Assembly: GCF_035514885.1 (NCBI RefSeq)
Contig: NZ_DATJCH010000022.1
Coordinates: 62,001-126,000, forward strand
DNA: 64,000 nt
Origin: Albibacterium sp035514885
GTDB lineage: Bacteria; Bacteroidota; Bacteroidia; Sphingobacteriales; Sphingobacteriaceae
Direction of reading: 5' to 3'
Both the position numbers and the translations under genes were made by a program. Positions 15,540 to 23,458 of the stretch are shown piece by piece (within the stretch, counting starts at the first letter, position 1; each line of letters opens with the position of its first letter). A model generated the notes under the pieces. It worked only from the letters and a program-made list of their open reading frames with translations, was not told the DNA's origin and searched no databases.

Positions 15540-17474
15540 TTAATTATTCTGGTTTTCAGATTTGACAGTAGATATTACTCGTTTTGGACGATCAGCATAG
15601 ATCCACAAAGCAATCGTTAGTAAGATGGTAAGTATTTGTGCGGTTAAAGATTGCACGGTTGGATAAATTCCTAATGGTTCAAAACGGAGCCAATCACTTA
15701 CCATGTTCATCCCAATAATACCAGCTTCTTGCAAAGCAGAAAAACCTTTTCCTACTAAAACAATCGCAAGAATTGCCATGGTAAAAGCAGAAATTTTAAA
15801 GATCTGTTTAATAGGTATACGTTTTGAATAGTACATCATCAATATTGTAAACGCAATAATAATGATTGTCGAGCTTAATAAAGCCCAACCTATTGGAGAA
15901 CCGTTGCCTTCCGGAACATCCAGTTTAAGTGCCGTTAAGAAAAGTATAACTTCAAAGACTTCCCGGAATACAACTATGAATGAGAAAATCATTAATCCCC
16001 ACCAATTCCCAGATTTTGATATCTTATTAATTTTAACTTCAATAAATTCCTTCCATTTTTTAACCTCAGATTTACTATGGAGCCAAGTACCCATATATAT
16101 GAGAACAAACACAGCAATTAAGGAGCCTACTCCTTCCATCATTTCACGACTGCTACCACTGATTTTCACAAGCTGATCTACAAAAAACCAGCTAATTACA
16201 CCGATTACAAGTGCGGCTATCCAGCCAAAATGAAGAAATTTTATAGCCTTTTTAATCTTCAGCGGCCGAAGAATACTTAAGATAACTATAATAATAAGCA
16301 GTGCTTCTAAGGCTTCTCTTAAAAGTATAGACAAAGCAGCCCAAAAAGTAAAACCAAATGAATAAGAATTATTATCAAGAGCTCCCTGAGCTTTTATAAT
16401 TAACTCATTTACATCGCTATAGGTTGATCGAACCAATGACTCATCATTACCCTTTAAGGCATTCCGATAAGCTAGCATTGCCTTTTCAATGGTAATAACA
16501 ATGTCTTTATCAACTGCTTTTAATGTGTTTTCTACAATCTCAACACCCTCAAGGTAAGAACTCAAGGCCAATTGCTGTGCCCGTCTTTTATCGTTATCTA
16601 AGTAAGCCTGCAAAGAAGCATTCAGGTTCTTAGAAGCGATGTCAAGTGGCTGAACACGCTCTGGTTCATAATGACGGATTTGACTAAGTGTAATCTCTGG
16701 ATTCGCTTTCGCCAAGCTAGTTTCCAGTTGCTTATCCGTCCATTTACTAACACTATCCAAGTTAATTCCGGAAGGTAAGTTTGCTAATTTACCGTCAGCT
16801 TCTTGATGACTAAGCGACATAATGTAAAAAGAAACATCCCATAATTCTGCTTCTGAAAGTTCCGTAAAAGAACGCATTGCTGTACCCTCTAATCCTAACT
16901 TTGCAACATTATAGGCTTGTACGGCTGTAAGATTCTTTAGCGTAGCGGGGTCATGAAAATTAGTAGGTCCGGGATCTAAACTCGCCGCAAGAATACCATC
17001 CCCTTTCCCCTGGGTACCATGACAGGATTGACAGTTATCGTTATAAATCATCATTCCCGACTTCAGGTCAGGCCATTGATCGGGTGTTACCTTTATAAGA
17101 CCCAAGCCTAATATCTTTTCCTTTATATCTCTGGCTTGAATTTCTATTGCATTTTGATCAGCTTTAGTTTGAATCAACGTTTTCAACTTTTCTAATTCCG
17201 ATCTTAGCTTCTTAAAGGCTGGATTATTAACCTGTGGGTTAAGGTTCTCATGATAGGTAATGCAAGTTTGTGTAAATTCAGAAATCTCTTCAAACTCAGC
17301 TTGGTTGATAATTTTACCATCTGCTACCGCACCTTCATAATCTTTTGCAATGTAATCTAACAAAGTCACTAAGGTTCTAGCTTCCTTTTCATTTACACCG
17401 GTTTGAGCCGAAGCATTAAAAGGATTAACCAAAAAAAGAATAAAAAGCAAAAGTGCAATTCTAGAGAAGTTCAT
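15540..17474 (-). CDS. Cytochrome c-FTR1 fusion, high-affinity iron permease
   Basis: About 644 residues, starting at ATG 17474, which gives a clean signal peptide (LLLFILFLVNPFNASAQ); ATG 17492 only adds six polar residues. Residues 25-370 are periplasmic and contain a heme c site C148-x2-C151-H152. The C-terminal 270 residues form the FTR1 permease with seven or so membrane segments and the iron-binding REALE (386-390) and REVFE (504-508) motifs; an additional REMME lies at 443-447. The role is Fe uptake, with the heme domain presumably handling iron redox state (inference). Its promoter carries a Fur-like box (17573-17589). Confidence 0.92.
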   Translation of the reverse strand: MNFSRIALLLFILFLVNPFNASAQTGVNEKEARTLVTLLDYIAKDYEGAVADGKIINQAEFEEISEFTQTCITYHENLNPQVNNPAFKKLRSELEKLKTLIQTKADQNAIEIQARDIKEKILGLGLIKVTPDQWPDLKSGMMIYNDNCQSCHGTQGKGDGILAASLDPGPTNFHDPATLKNLTAVQAYNVAKLGLEGTAMRSFTELSEAELWDVSFYIMSLSHQEADGKLANLPSGINLDSVSKWTDKQLETSLAKANPEITLSQIRHYEPERVQPLDIASKNLNASLQAYLDNDKRRAQQLALSSYLEGVEIVENTLKAVDKDIVITIEKAMLAYRNALKGNDESLVRSTYSDVNELIIKAQGALDNNSYSFGFTFWAALSILLREALEALLIIIVILSILRPLKIKKAIKFLHFGWIAALVIGVISWFFVDQLVKISGSSREMMEGVGSLIAVFVLIYMGTWLHSKSEVKKWKEFIEVKINKISKSGNWWGLMIFSFIVVFREVFEVILFLTALKLDVPEGNGSPIGWALLSSTIIIIAFTILMMYYSKRIPIKQIFKISAFTMAILAIVLVGKGFSALQEAGIIGMNMVSDWLRFEPLGIYPTVQSLTAQILTILLTIALWIYADRPKRVISTVKSENQNN

Positions 17475-17558
17475 TTTATAAGAATCTAGCAATTATTCTA
17501 CGAATAACCACCTGTCTTTTTTGTTGTTAGCAATAAGGCAAGCTTTAAGAAATATGAA

Positions 17559-17589
17559 CAAAGATATAACTATTTAGAATGATTAAAAA
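17559..17589 (-). promoter_or_regulatory. FTR1 promoter with Fur-like box
   Basis: Minus-strand -7 element TATCTTTG at 17566-17559 matches TAnnTTTG exactly. Seven bases further upstream, TTTAGAAT-G-ATTAAAAA (17573-17589) forms a 17-base 8-1-8 dyad resembling the boxes in the PepSY promoter. No good -33 TTG is found. Iron repression by Fur is inferred from position and from gene function. Confidence 0.5.
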
Positions 17590-17679
17590 TAATATATCAA
17601 ACATTATTAAATAGTTAATAATAGTTTATAGCCTATAATAAATGTTTGTTTATATTGAGATTCTCAATTATAAACAAGG

Positions 17680-18132
17680 GTGAAATTTAAAATGTTAATT
17701 AAAGAATATAAGGATTCTGATAAAGCTGAAGTTATAAACTTGTTAAAAATGAACACGCCTCTTTACTTCTCCCCTGAAGAGGAAAAGGATTTAGTATATT
17801 ATTTAAATAATGAGATTGAAAAGTACTATGTTATCGAGGTAAACAAGGAAATAATAGGCTGTGGAGGAATAAATTTTGAAAATGATAAGACGACTGGAAT
17901 AATAAGCTGGGACATTTTGCATCCAGAATTTCAAAAGAAAGGTTATGGAACTTTATTGTTAAAATATAGAATAGGTATTTTAAGTTCGATGAAAACGATA
18001 AAGACAATCACAGTTAGAACCACGCAGTTAACACATGAGTTTTACCAAAAAAACGGATTCATACTTAAAGAAGTTGAAAAGAATTACTGGGCTGTGGGAT
18101 TCGACCTATACAAAATGGAATATAAAAAATAA
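17680..18132 (+). CDS. GNAT-family N-acetyltransferase
   Basis: About 150 residues with the GNAT acetyl-CoA site: strand IISWDILHPEFQKKGYG, in which QKKGYG is the Q/R-x-x-G-x-G/A loop (near residue 88), followed by LLLKYRI. The C-terminal motif FYQKNGF (near 127) is the usual fourth GNAT motif. Substrate unknown. The start is either GTG 17680 or ATG 17692 (MLIKEYKD); the latter begins directly at the first strand of the fold and is equally likely. The MFS gene begins 9 bases downstream. Confidence 0.85.
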   Translation: MKFKMLIKEYKDSDKAEVINLLKMNTPLYFSPEEEKDLVYYLNNEIEKYYVIEVNKEIIGCGGINFENDKTTGIISWDILHPEFQKKGYGTLLLKYRIGILSSMKTIKTITVRTTQLTHEFYQKNGFILKEVEKNYWAVGFDLYKMEYKK

Positions 18133-18141
18133 AAATCACAA

Positions 18142-19566
18142 ATGAATATAGTTGCAAAACAGGCAACCTGGAAAGAATTATTTAGCGGCCAAAACGGATT
18201 AAAGGCTATTGCCTTGGCAGCAGGGGTCATATTACATGCAACAGATGTTTTTCTAGCCACTACCATTATGCCATCTGTTATTGATGATATCGGCGGACTT
18301 GCATTCTATTCATGGGCAACTACTGCTTATGTTGTAGCAGCCATTATAGGTTCAGTATTATCTTCTCGTAACTTATTAAAAAATGGACCCAGAACAAGCT
18401 ATCGGGGAGCCATATTTCTTTTTACAAGTGGTGCATTATTATGTGCCATAGCCCCTTATATGTATGTATTTTTAATAGGAAGATTTATACAAGGCATAGG
18501 AGGCGGACTGTTGTTTGCCCTATCCTATGCAATGGTTAATGAGGTTTTTGAAAAACGTTTCTGGCCGAGAGCAATGGCTTTAATTTCAGCGATGTGGGGT
18601 GTAGCAACATTCATAGGTCCATTTATTGGGGGTGTTTTTGCGGAATACAGCCATTGGCGTATGGCATTTGTTACGTTAGCGGTAATTGCAATGAGTTTAT
18701 TATTTCTGACAGAGAGGATATTGCCAAAGAAACTGGCGGTTATAGATGAGAAAGCATCTCTCCCCTGGATGCAACTTATGTTAATTACCCTAGCTGCATT
18801 AACTGTATCAGGCGGAGCCGCCAGCCAGCATATAATTTTGAATGTGGGTAGTATTTTAATCGCAGGCATACTACTTTTCTGGACAGTAAAGTTAGATAAG
18901 AAAGCTAACAATCGATTATTACCACGTGGAAGTTATGATCTTACCAAAACTCTGGGAGCAACATATCTTGTCATTGCACTAATAAATAGCAGTACGGCAG
19001 TCGAAATTTATATTCCTTACTTTTTCAAAGTGATTCATCAATATTCTCCACTTTTAGCTGGCTATCTCACAGTTCTTATTGCTGTGGGTTGGACCACTGC
19101 TTCTATCCTTTTTTCAGGTATTTCATTGAATAAGGTACGGGTCAGTATTCTTATGGGACTCAGCTGTCTTTTTATCGGAATATGTGGATTATCACTAATT
19201 ATGCCCTCTCAAGATCTTTCTCATACAGTATTCTTTATCCTGATCTCTATTTGCCTGCTTATGATTGGAATGGGGATTGGAATAGGTTGGCCACATTTAT
19301 TAACTCGTGTTTTAACTTTTGCACCAAAGGATGAAGGTGAAAAAGCTTCAGCCTCAATCACTACAGTACAACTTTTATCTACTGCTATTGCAACTGCATT
19401 TGCAGGTTTAGTGGTAAATCTTACGGGTTTAATAGAACCAGGAGGCTTAGCTGGAACTCAAAATGCTGCCACCTGGTTATTTGGTATTTTTGCTTTAGCA
19501 CCTTTCACAACTTTCTTTCTACTTTTATTTACTTGGAAAAGAAAAAAAAGGATCAGTAAAAGATGA
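18142..19566 (+). CDS. MFS transporter (DHA2/EmrB-like)
   Basis: A 474-residue major facilitator with 12-14 hydrophobic segments. The N-terminal half carries TDVFLATTIMPSVIDDIGG, typical of the drug:H+ antiporter 2 group, and GRFIQGIGGGLLFALSY for the motif C region. Probable inner-membrane efflux pump with unknown substrate. It follows the GNAT gene by 9 bases and converges on purC with a 9-base gap and no visible terminator. Confidence 0.88.
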   Translation: MNIVAKQATWKELFSGQNGLKAIALAAGVILHATDVFLATTIMPSVIDDIGGLAFYSWATTAYVVAAIIGSVLSSRNLLKNGPRTSYRGAIFLFTSGALLCAIAPYMYVFLIGRFIQGIGGGLLFALSYAMVNEVFEKRFWPRAMALISAMWGVATFIGPFIGGVFAEYSHWRMAFVTLAVIAMSLLFLTERILPKKLAVIDEKASLPWMQLMLITLAALTVSGGAASQHIILNVGSILIAGILLFWTVKLDKKANNRLLPRGSYDLTKTLGATYLVIALINSSTAVEIYIPYFFKVIHQYSPLLAGYLTVLIAVGWTTASILFSGISLNKVRVSILMGLSCLFIGICGLSLIMPSQDLSHTVFFILISICLLMIGMGIGIGWPHLLTRVLTFAPKDEGEKASASITTVQLLSTAIATAFAGLVVNLTGLIEPGGLAGTQNAATWLFGIFALAPFTTFFLLLFTWKRKKRISKR

Positions 19567-19575
19567 GAAATAATT

Positions 19576-20259
19576 CTAACCTAAGAAATATCTTTCTAAC
19601 TCTAAAGGTACAATGTATTCGCCATCTTTATAGACGCGCATATTTCCACCGGATATTTCATCAATCAACATGATCTCTCCGGTTGATTTATTTTTACCAA
19701 ACTCCAGCTTAATATCATAAAGATCCAATCCTTTTTTGGCCAATTCAGATTTGATTAAATCACATATTTTTCTGGTTAAGGCTTTCACTTCCTGATAAGC
19801 ATCGTTAGTTAGTATTCCTAACATTGCTAATGTATCTTCAGATATCACAGGATCCCCTCGTTCATCGTCTTTAATAGTAACTTCAACAAGGGCATTTAAC
19901 CTTTGTGCTTCATCACAATAAGCAGCATATCTTCTATAAAAACTTCCAACCGCTCTATATCTGCAGATTACCTCTAAACCCTTCCCTAATACATCAGCAT
20001 GCTTCACAATCATACTCACTTCGTTTAGATCCGCAGATACATAATGGGTAGCAATATTGTTAGCTTCTAATAATTCGAAGAAATGTTTAGTCATTTTCAA
20101 TCCGGATTTGCCTGCACCTACAATTGTTAAGCCTACTGTATTTGCGCCAGGATCAAATATACCGTCAGTACCGGTAACGTCATCTTTGAACTTTAATAAC
20201 ACTTCATTTTCACCCAAACTGTAAACGTCTTTAGTTTTACCTCTATAAATCAGCTTCAT
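19576..20259 (-). CDS. purC: SAICAR synthetase (short type)
   Basis: ATP-dependent ligase that joins CAIR and aspartate in purine synthesis; cytoplasmic. The 227-residue protein opens with LIYRGKTKDVYSLGENEVLLKFKDDVTGTDG, the PurC nucleotide-binding strands, followed by EVICRYRAVGSFYRRY, DDERGDPVIS and LIDEISGGNMR. Its length equals the compact PurC of Firmicutes and Archaea; many Bacteroidota carry a longer PurC of about 310 residues, so this may be a second, laterally acquired form. It is divergent from nadE across a 16-bp inverted repeat. Confidence 0.92.
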   Translation of the reverse strand: MKLIYRGKTKDVYSLGENEVLLKFKDDVTGTDGIFDPGANTVGLTIVGAGKSGLKMTKHFFELLEANNIATHYVSADLNEVSMIVKHADVLGKGLEVICRYRAVGSFYRRYAAYCDEAQRLNALVEVTIKDDERGDPVISEDTLAMLGILTNDAYQEVKALTRKICDLIKSELAKKGLDLYDIKLEFGKNKSTGEIMLIDEISGGNMRVYKDGEYIVPLELERYFLG

Positions 20260-20281
20260 AAGAATAGTATAAATTTGTAAG

Positions 20282-20323
20282 CGTCAAAATTAATATAATT
20301 CCTGAAGTATATTAATTTTGACG
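20282..20323. promoter_or_regulatory. 16-bp perfect inverted repeat between purC and nadE
   Basis: Arms CGTCAAAATTAATATA (20282-20297) and its exact reverse complement (20308-20323) enclose a 10-base centre. It lies 22 bases upstream of purC and 76 bases upstream of nadE, in the only intergenic space shared by the two divergent genes. This is compatible with an operator controlling both, or with an attenuator in the purC leader. Confidence 0.4.
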
Positions 20324-20399
20324 GAAATTAGCTTATCTTAAAATAAGGAAACAAAGGGTTTATACTGTTGTTCATAAACTGATACCAAATCATATACAA

Positions 20400-22040
20400 A
20401 TGAAAATAACGCTGGCACAACTTAACTACACAATTGGAGATTTTGCTTATAATACGAAGAAGATCATAGATTATATTATCAGAGCAAAAAATGAAGGCGC
20501 GGATCTTGTTGTTTTTGCTGAGTTGGCTGTGTGTGGTTACCCTGCTCATGATTTCTTAGAGTTTGATGAATTTATTGACCTTTGTGAAAAATCAGCAGAG
20601 GAAATTGCTAAACACACCTTCGGAATTGCATGTATTATTGGGATACCTATAAAAAACGAGCAATCTGCAGGCAAAGATCTATATAATGCAGCTTACTTTA
20701 TTGAGGAAGGAAATGTAAGAAATATTATTAAAAAGGCGCTTCTACCTAACTATGATATATTTGATGAATACCGCTACTTTGAGCCCGCAATAAGCTTTAA
20801 TTGCATTGAGTTTAAAGGTAAAAAAATTGCACTAACAATTTGTGAGGACTTATGGAATATCAACAGCAATCCCTTGTATATATCGAACCCAATGGATGAG
20901 CTGATCAAACAGAAACCTGATTTGATGATCAATATTGCAGCCTCCCCATTCTCTTATCTACATGATGATGAACGGGTAGAAACTTTATCAAAAAGTGCTA
21001 AACACTATCAGCTGCCACTTTTATATGTAAATCAGGTTGGGGCACAAACAGAAATTATCTTTGATGGTGGCTCTTTGGCTTTTGACAAGGATGGAAATTT
21101 ACTGGATGAAATGATGTATTTCAAAGAAGATTTTAAGATATATGAATTTACTGATAACAAACTACAGGGTTTAAATCCTATAAACCATCAAATAGTACCT
21201 GATATTGCGCAAATTCATGATGCACTAGTTTTAGGCATAAAAGATTATTTTGATAAATCAGGATTCAAGAAAGCTGTACTTGGCTTATCAGGAGGAATAG
21301 ACTCTGCAGTTGTGTGTGCGTTAGCTTGTCGTGCACTAGGTCCGGAAAATGTAATGGCTGTATTAATGCCCTCAAAATATTCTACAGACCATTCTATTGA
21401 TGATGCGATGGACTTGGTTAATAATATAGGTTGCAGGCATGAAATCATACCTATAAAAGAAGCAACAGATGCATTTGATAATATGCTCGCTCCGGCTTTT
21501 CAAGGTTTGCCTTTTAATATAGCGGAAGAAAATATACAAGCCAGGGTTAGAGGAATACTTGTTATGGCAATGTCTAACAAATTCGGATATATTGTACTTA
21601 ATACTTCAAATAAAAGTGAATGTGCAGTGGGTTATGGTACACTATACGGTGATATGTGTGGTGCAATAGCTGTGATTGGTGATGTTTATAAAACTCAGAT
21701 CTACCAATTAGCTCAATTTATAAATAAAGATGGTATCGTAATCCCTGTAAATTCAATCGCGAAACCTCCTTCAGCAGAACTTCGGCCAGATCAAAAAGAT
21801 TCAGATTCACTTCCTGATTATGATCAATTAGACAAAATTCTCTTACAGTATGTTGAATTAAAGAAAAGTTCTGATGCAATCGTTGAACAAGGCTTTCAAG
21901 AAGAGCTTGTTAAGAGAGTAATAAAGATGGTCAACTCAGCAGAGTTTAAAAGACATCAAACAGCGCCAATCTTACGAGTTTCTCCTAAGGCATTCGGGAT
22001 GGGTAGAAGGATGCCTATTGTAGCCAAATATCTTTCTTAG
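20400..22040 (+). CDS. nadE: Glutamine-dependent NAD+ synthetase
   Basis: Final step of NAD biosynthesis: amidates nicotinate adenine dinucleotide using glutamine. The N-terminal nitrilase-type glutaminase domain has the catalytic triad E41 (VFAELAVCGYP), K112 (KALLPNYDIF) and C148 (LTICEDLW). The synthetase domain has the PP-loop SGGIDS at 297-302. At 546 residues it is the usual length of bacterial two-domain NadE. A strong bidirectional terminator follows. Confidence 0.96.
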   Translation: MKITLAQLNYTIGDFAYNTKKIIDYIIRAKNEGADLVVFAELAVCGYPAHDFLEFDEFIDLCEKSAEEIAKHTFGIACIIGIPIKNEQSAGKDLYNAAYFIEEGNVRNIIKKALLPNYDIFDEYRYFEPAISFNCIEFKGKKIALTICEDLWNINSNPLYISNPMDELIKQKPDLMINIAASPFSYLHDDERVETLSKSAKHYQLPLLYVNQVGAQTEIIFDGGSLAFDKDGNLLDEMMYFKEDFKIYEFTDNKLQGLNPINHQIVPDIAQIHDALVLGIKDYFDKSGFKKAVLGLSGGIDSAVVCALACRALGPENVMAVLMPSKYSTDHSIDDAMDLVNNIGCRHEIIPIKEATDAFDNMLAPAFQGLPFNIAEENIQARVRGILVMAMSNKFGYIVLNTSNKSECAVGYGTLYGDMCGAIAVIGDVYKTQIYQLAQFINKDGIVIPVNSIAKPPSAELRPDQKDSDSLPDYDQLDKILLQYVELKKSSDAIVEQGFQEELVKRVIKMVNSAEFKRHQTAPILRVSPKAFGMGRRMPIVAKYLS

Positions 22041-22046
22041 AGAGTA

Positions 22047-22077
22047 AAAAAGGCTGCCTAATTAAGGCAACCTTTTT
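22047..22077. terminator. Bidirectional terminator between nadE and amt
   Basis: Arms AAAAAGGCTGCCT (22047-22059) and AGGCAACCTTTTT (22065-22077) pair with a single G-U/mismatch and a 5-base loop; T runs lie on both strands. It serves nadE (plus) and amt (minus), which converge here. Confidence 0.8.
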
Positions 22078-22104
22078 GAACAAACCTAACTAACCAATTA
22101 AAAA

Positions 22105-23409
22105 CTATAATTCTTCATCGTGTTGACTCTTATCTAAGCCAACCAACTCTGCATTATCAGAAACCCTTAATGTACTGATCGAATCTGTTATTTTAAGTAG
22201 CAACAATGAACCAAAAAATGCAAAGAGTGAAACTGCAACCAAGGCTATCACATGAGCACTGAATAATCCGGTTTCACCAAAAAACAAACCATTAGTCGTA
22301 ACCGCACCGTTTACAGAACTAGTTGCAAATACACCTGTTAAAAGCATACCTACCATACCTCCTACCCCATGACATGGAAAAACATCAAGCGTATCATCTA
22401 TTCCTTTACGGGTTCTCCAAAGAGAAACAAGATTGCTAATAACTGCTGCAACAATACCAATCACCAACGAATGTGGAATTGTAACATATCCTGCAGCAGG
22501 GGTGATGGCAACTAAACCTACAACAGCTCCAATACAAGCGCCCATAGCTGAAGGTTTTTTACCTCTCAGGATATCAAAGAATATCCATGCCATAGCTGCA
22601 GCGGCTGATGCTGTAGTGGTGGTAGCAAATGCGGATGCAGCAAGCCCGTTAGCTCCTCCTGCAGATCCTGCGTTAAATCCAAACCATCCAAACCAAAGTA
22701 AGCCAGTTCCTAAAATAACATAACTTATTCTGGCAGGAGAATGTGTAGTCTCTGTTCTTTTTTTAAGGTATAATGCAGAAGCTAACGCGGCCCAGCCTGC
22801 AGACATATGTACTACCGTTCCTCCTGCAAAATCTAAAACACCTATTCCGGCTAATAAACCTGATGGATGCCACGTCGCATGTGCTAATGGCGAATAAATA
22901 AAAATCATGAACAGTGTAATAAAAATCAAGTAAGAATTAAAACGAACTCTTTCTGCAAATGCTCCTGTAATTAAAGCAGGTGTGATAACTGCAAATTTTA
23001 ACTGAAACATAGCAAACAGTGCGATAGGCACAGTTGGCATTGCAGGCCAGACATTATTGCCGAGCATACCCTTCATCATGAAGAATGTTGAAGGGTTTCC
23101 TACAATTCCGCCAATATCATCTCCAAAGGCTAAACTAAATCCAAAAACCACCCATAAAATAGTTATCAAACCCATACAGACAAAACTCTGTAGCATGGTT
23201 GAAATTACATTTTTCTTGCGGACCATACCTCCGTAAAAGAAGGCTAACCCTGGTGTCATCAACAATACAAGCGCAGCCGACATTAACAACCAGGCCGTAT
23301 CGCCTGTATCAATAGTGCCTTCCGTCATTGTTGTTACTTCTGTTGCTGGAGATACTAATGCTATAATAAGTGCGATAAGTAGGGCTCCGAATGGTACATA
23401 TTTTTTCAT
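22105..23409 (-). CDS. amt: Ammonium transporter
   Basis: A 434-residue Amt/MEP/Rh channel of the inner membrane with 11 or so hydrophobic segments preceded by a short hydrophobic leader. The signature MTPGLAFFYGGMVRKKN (near residue 53) and the two pore histidines, in VVHMSAGWAAL and FPCHGVGGMVG, are visible. The gene is directly downstream of glnN, 49 bases apart on the same strand, so uptake and assimilation of ammonium are linked. No GlnK/P-II gene is present beside it, which is the more usual amt partner. Confidence 0.95.
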   Translation of the reverse strand: MKKYVPFGALLIALIIALVSPATEVTTMTEGTIDTGDTAWLLMSAALVLLMTPGLAFFYGGMVRKKNVISTMLQSFVCMGLITILWVVFGFSLAFGDDIGGIVGNPSTFFMMKGMLGNNVWPAMPTVPIALFAMFQLKFAVITPALITGAFAERVRFNSYLIFITLFMIFIYSPLAHATWHPSGLLAGIGVLDFAGGTVVHMSAGWAALASALYLKKRTETTHSPARISYVILGTGLLWFGWFGFNAGSAGGANGLAASAFATTTTASAAAAMAWIFFDILRGKKPSAMGACIGAVVGLVAITPAAGYVTIPHSLVIGIVAAVISNLVSLWRTRKGIDDTLDVFPCHGVGGMVGMLLTGVFATSSVNGAVTTNGLFFGETGLFSAHVIALVAVSLFAFFGSLLLLKITDSISTLRVSDNAELVGLDKSQHDEEL

Positions 23410-23458
23410 TTTTCGCTAATTAATTAAGTATATATTGAACCTTGTGAATTTGAAATGC

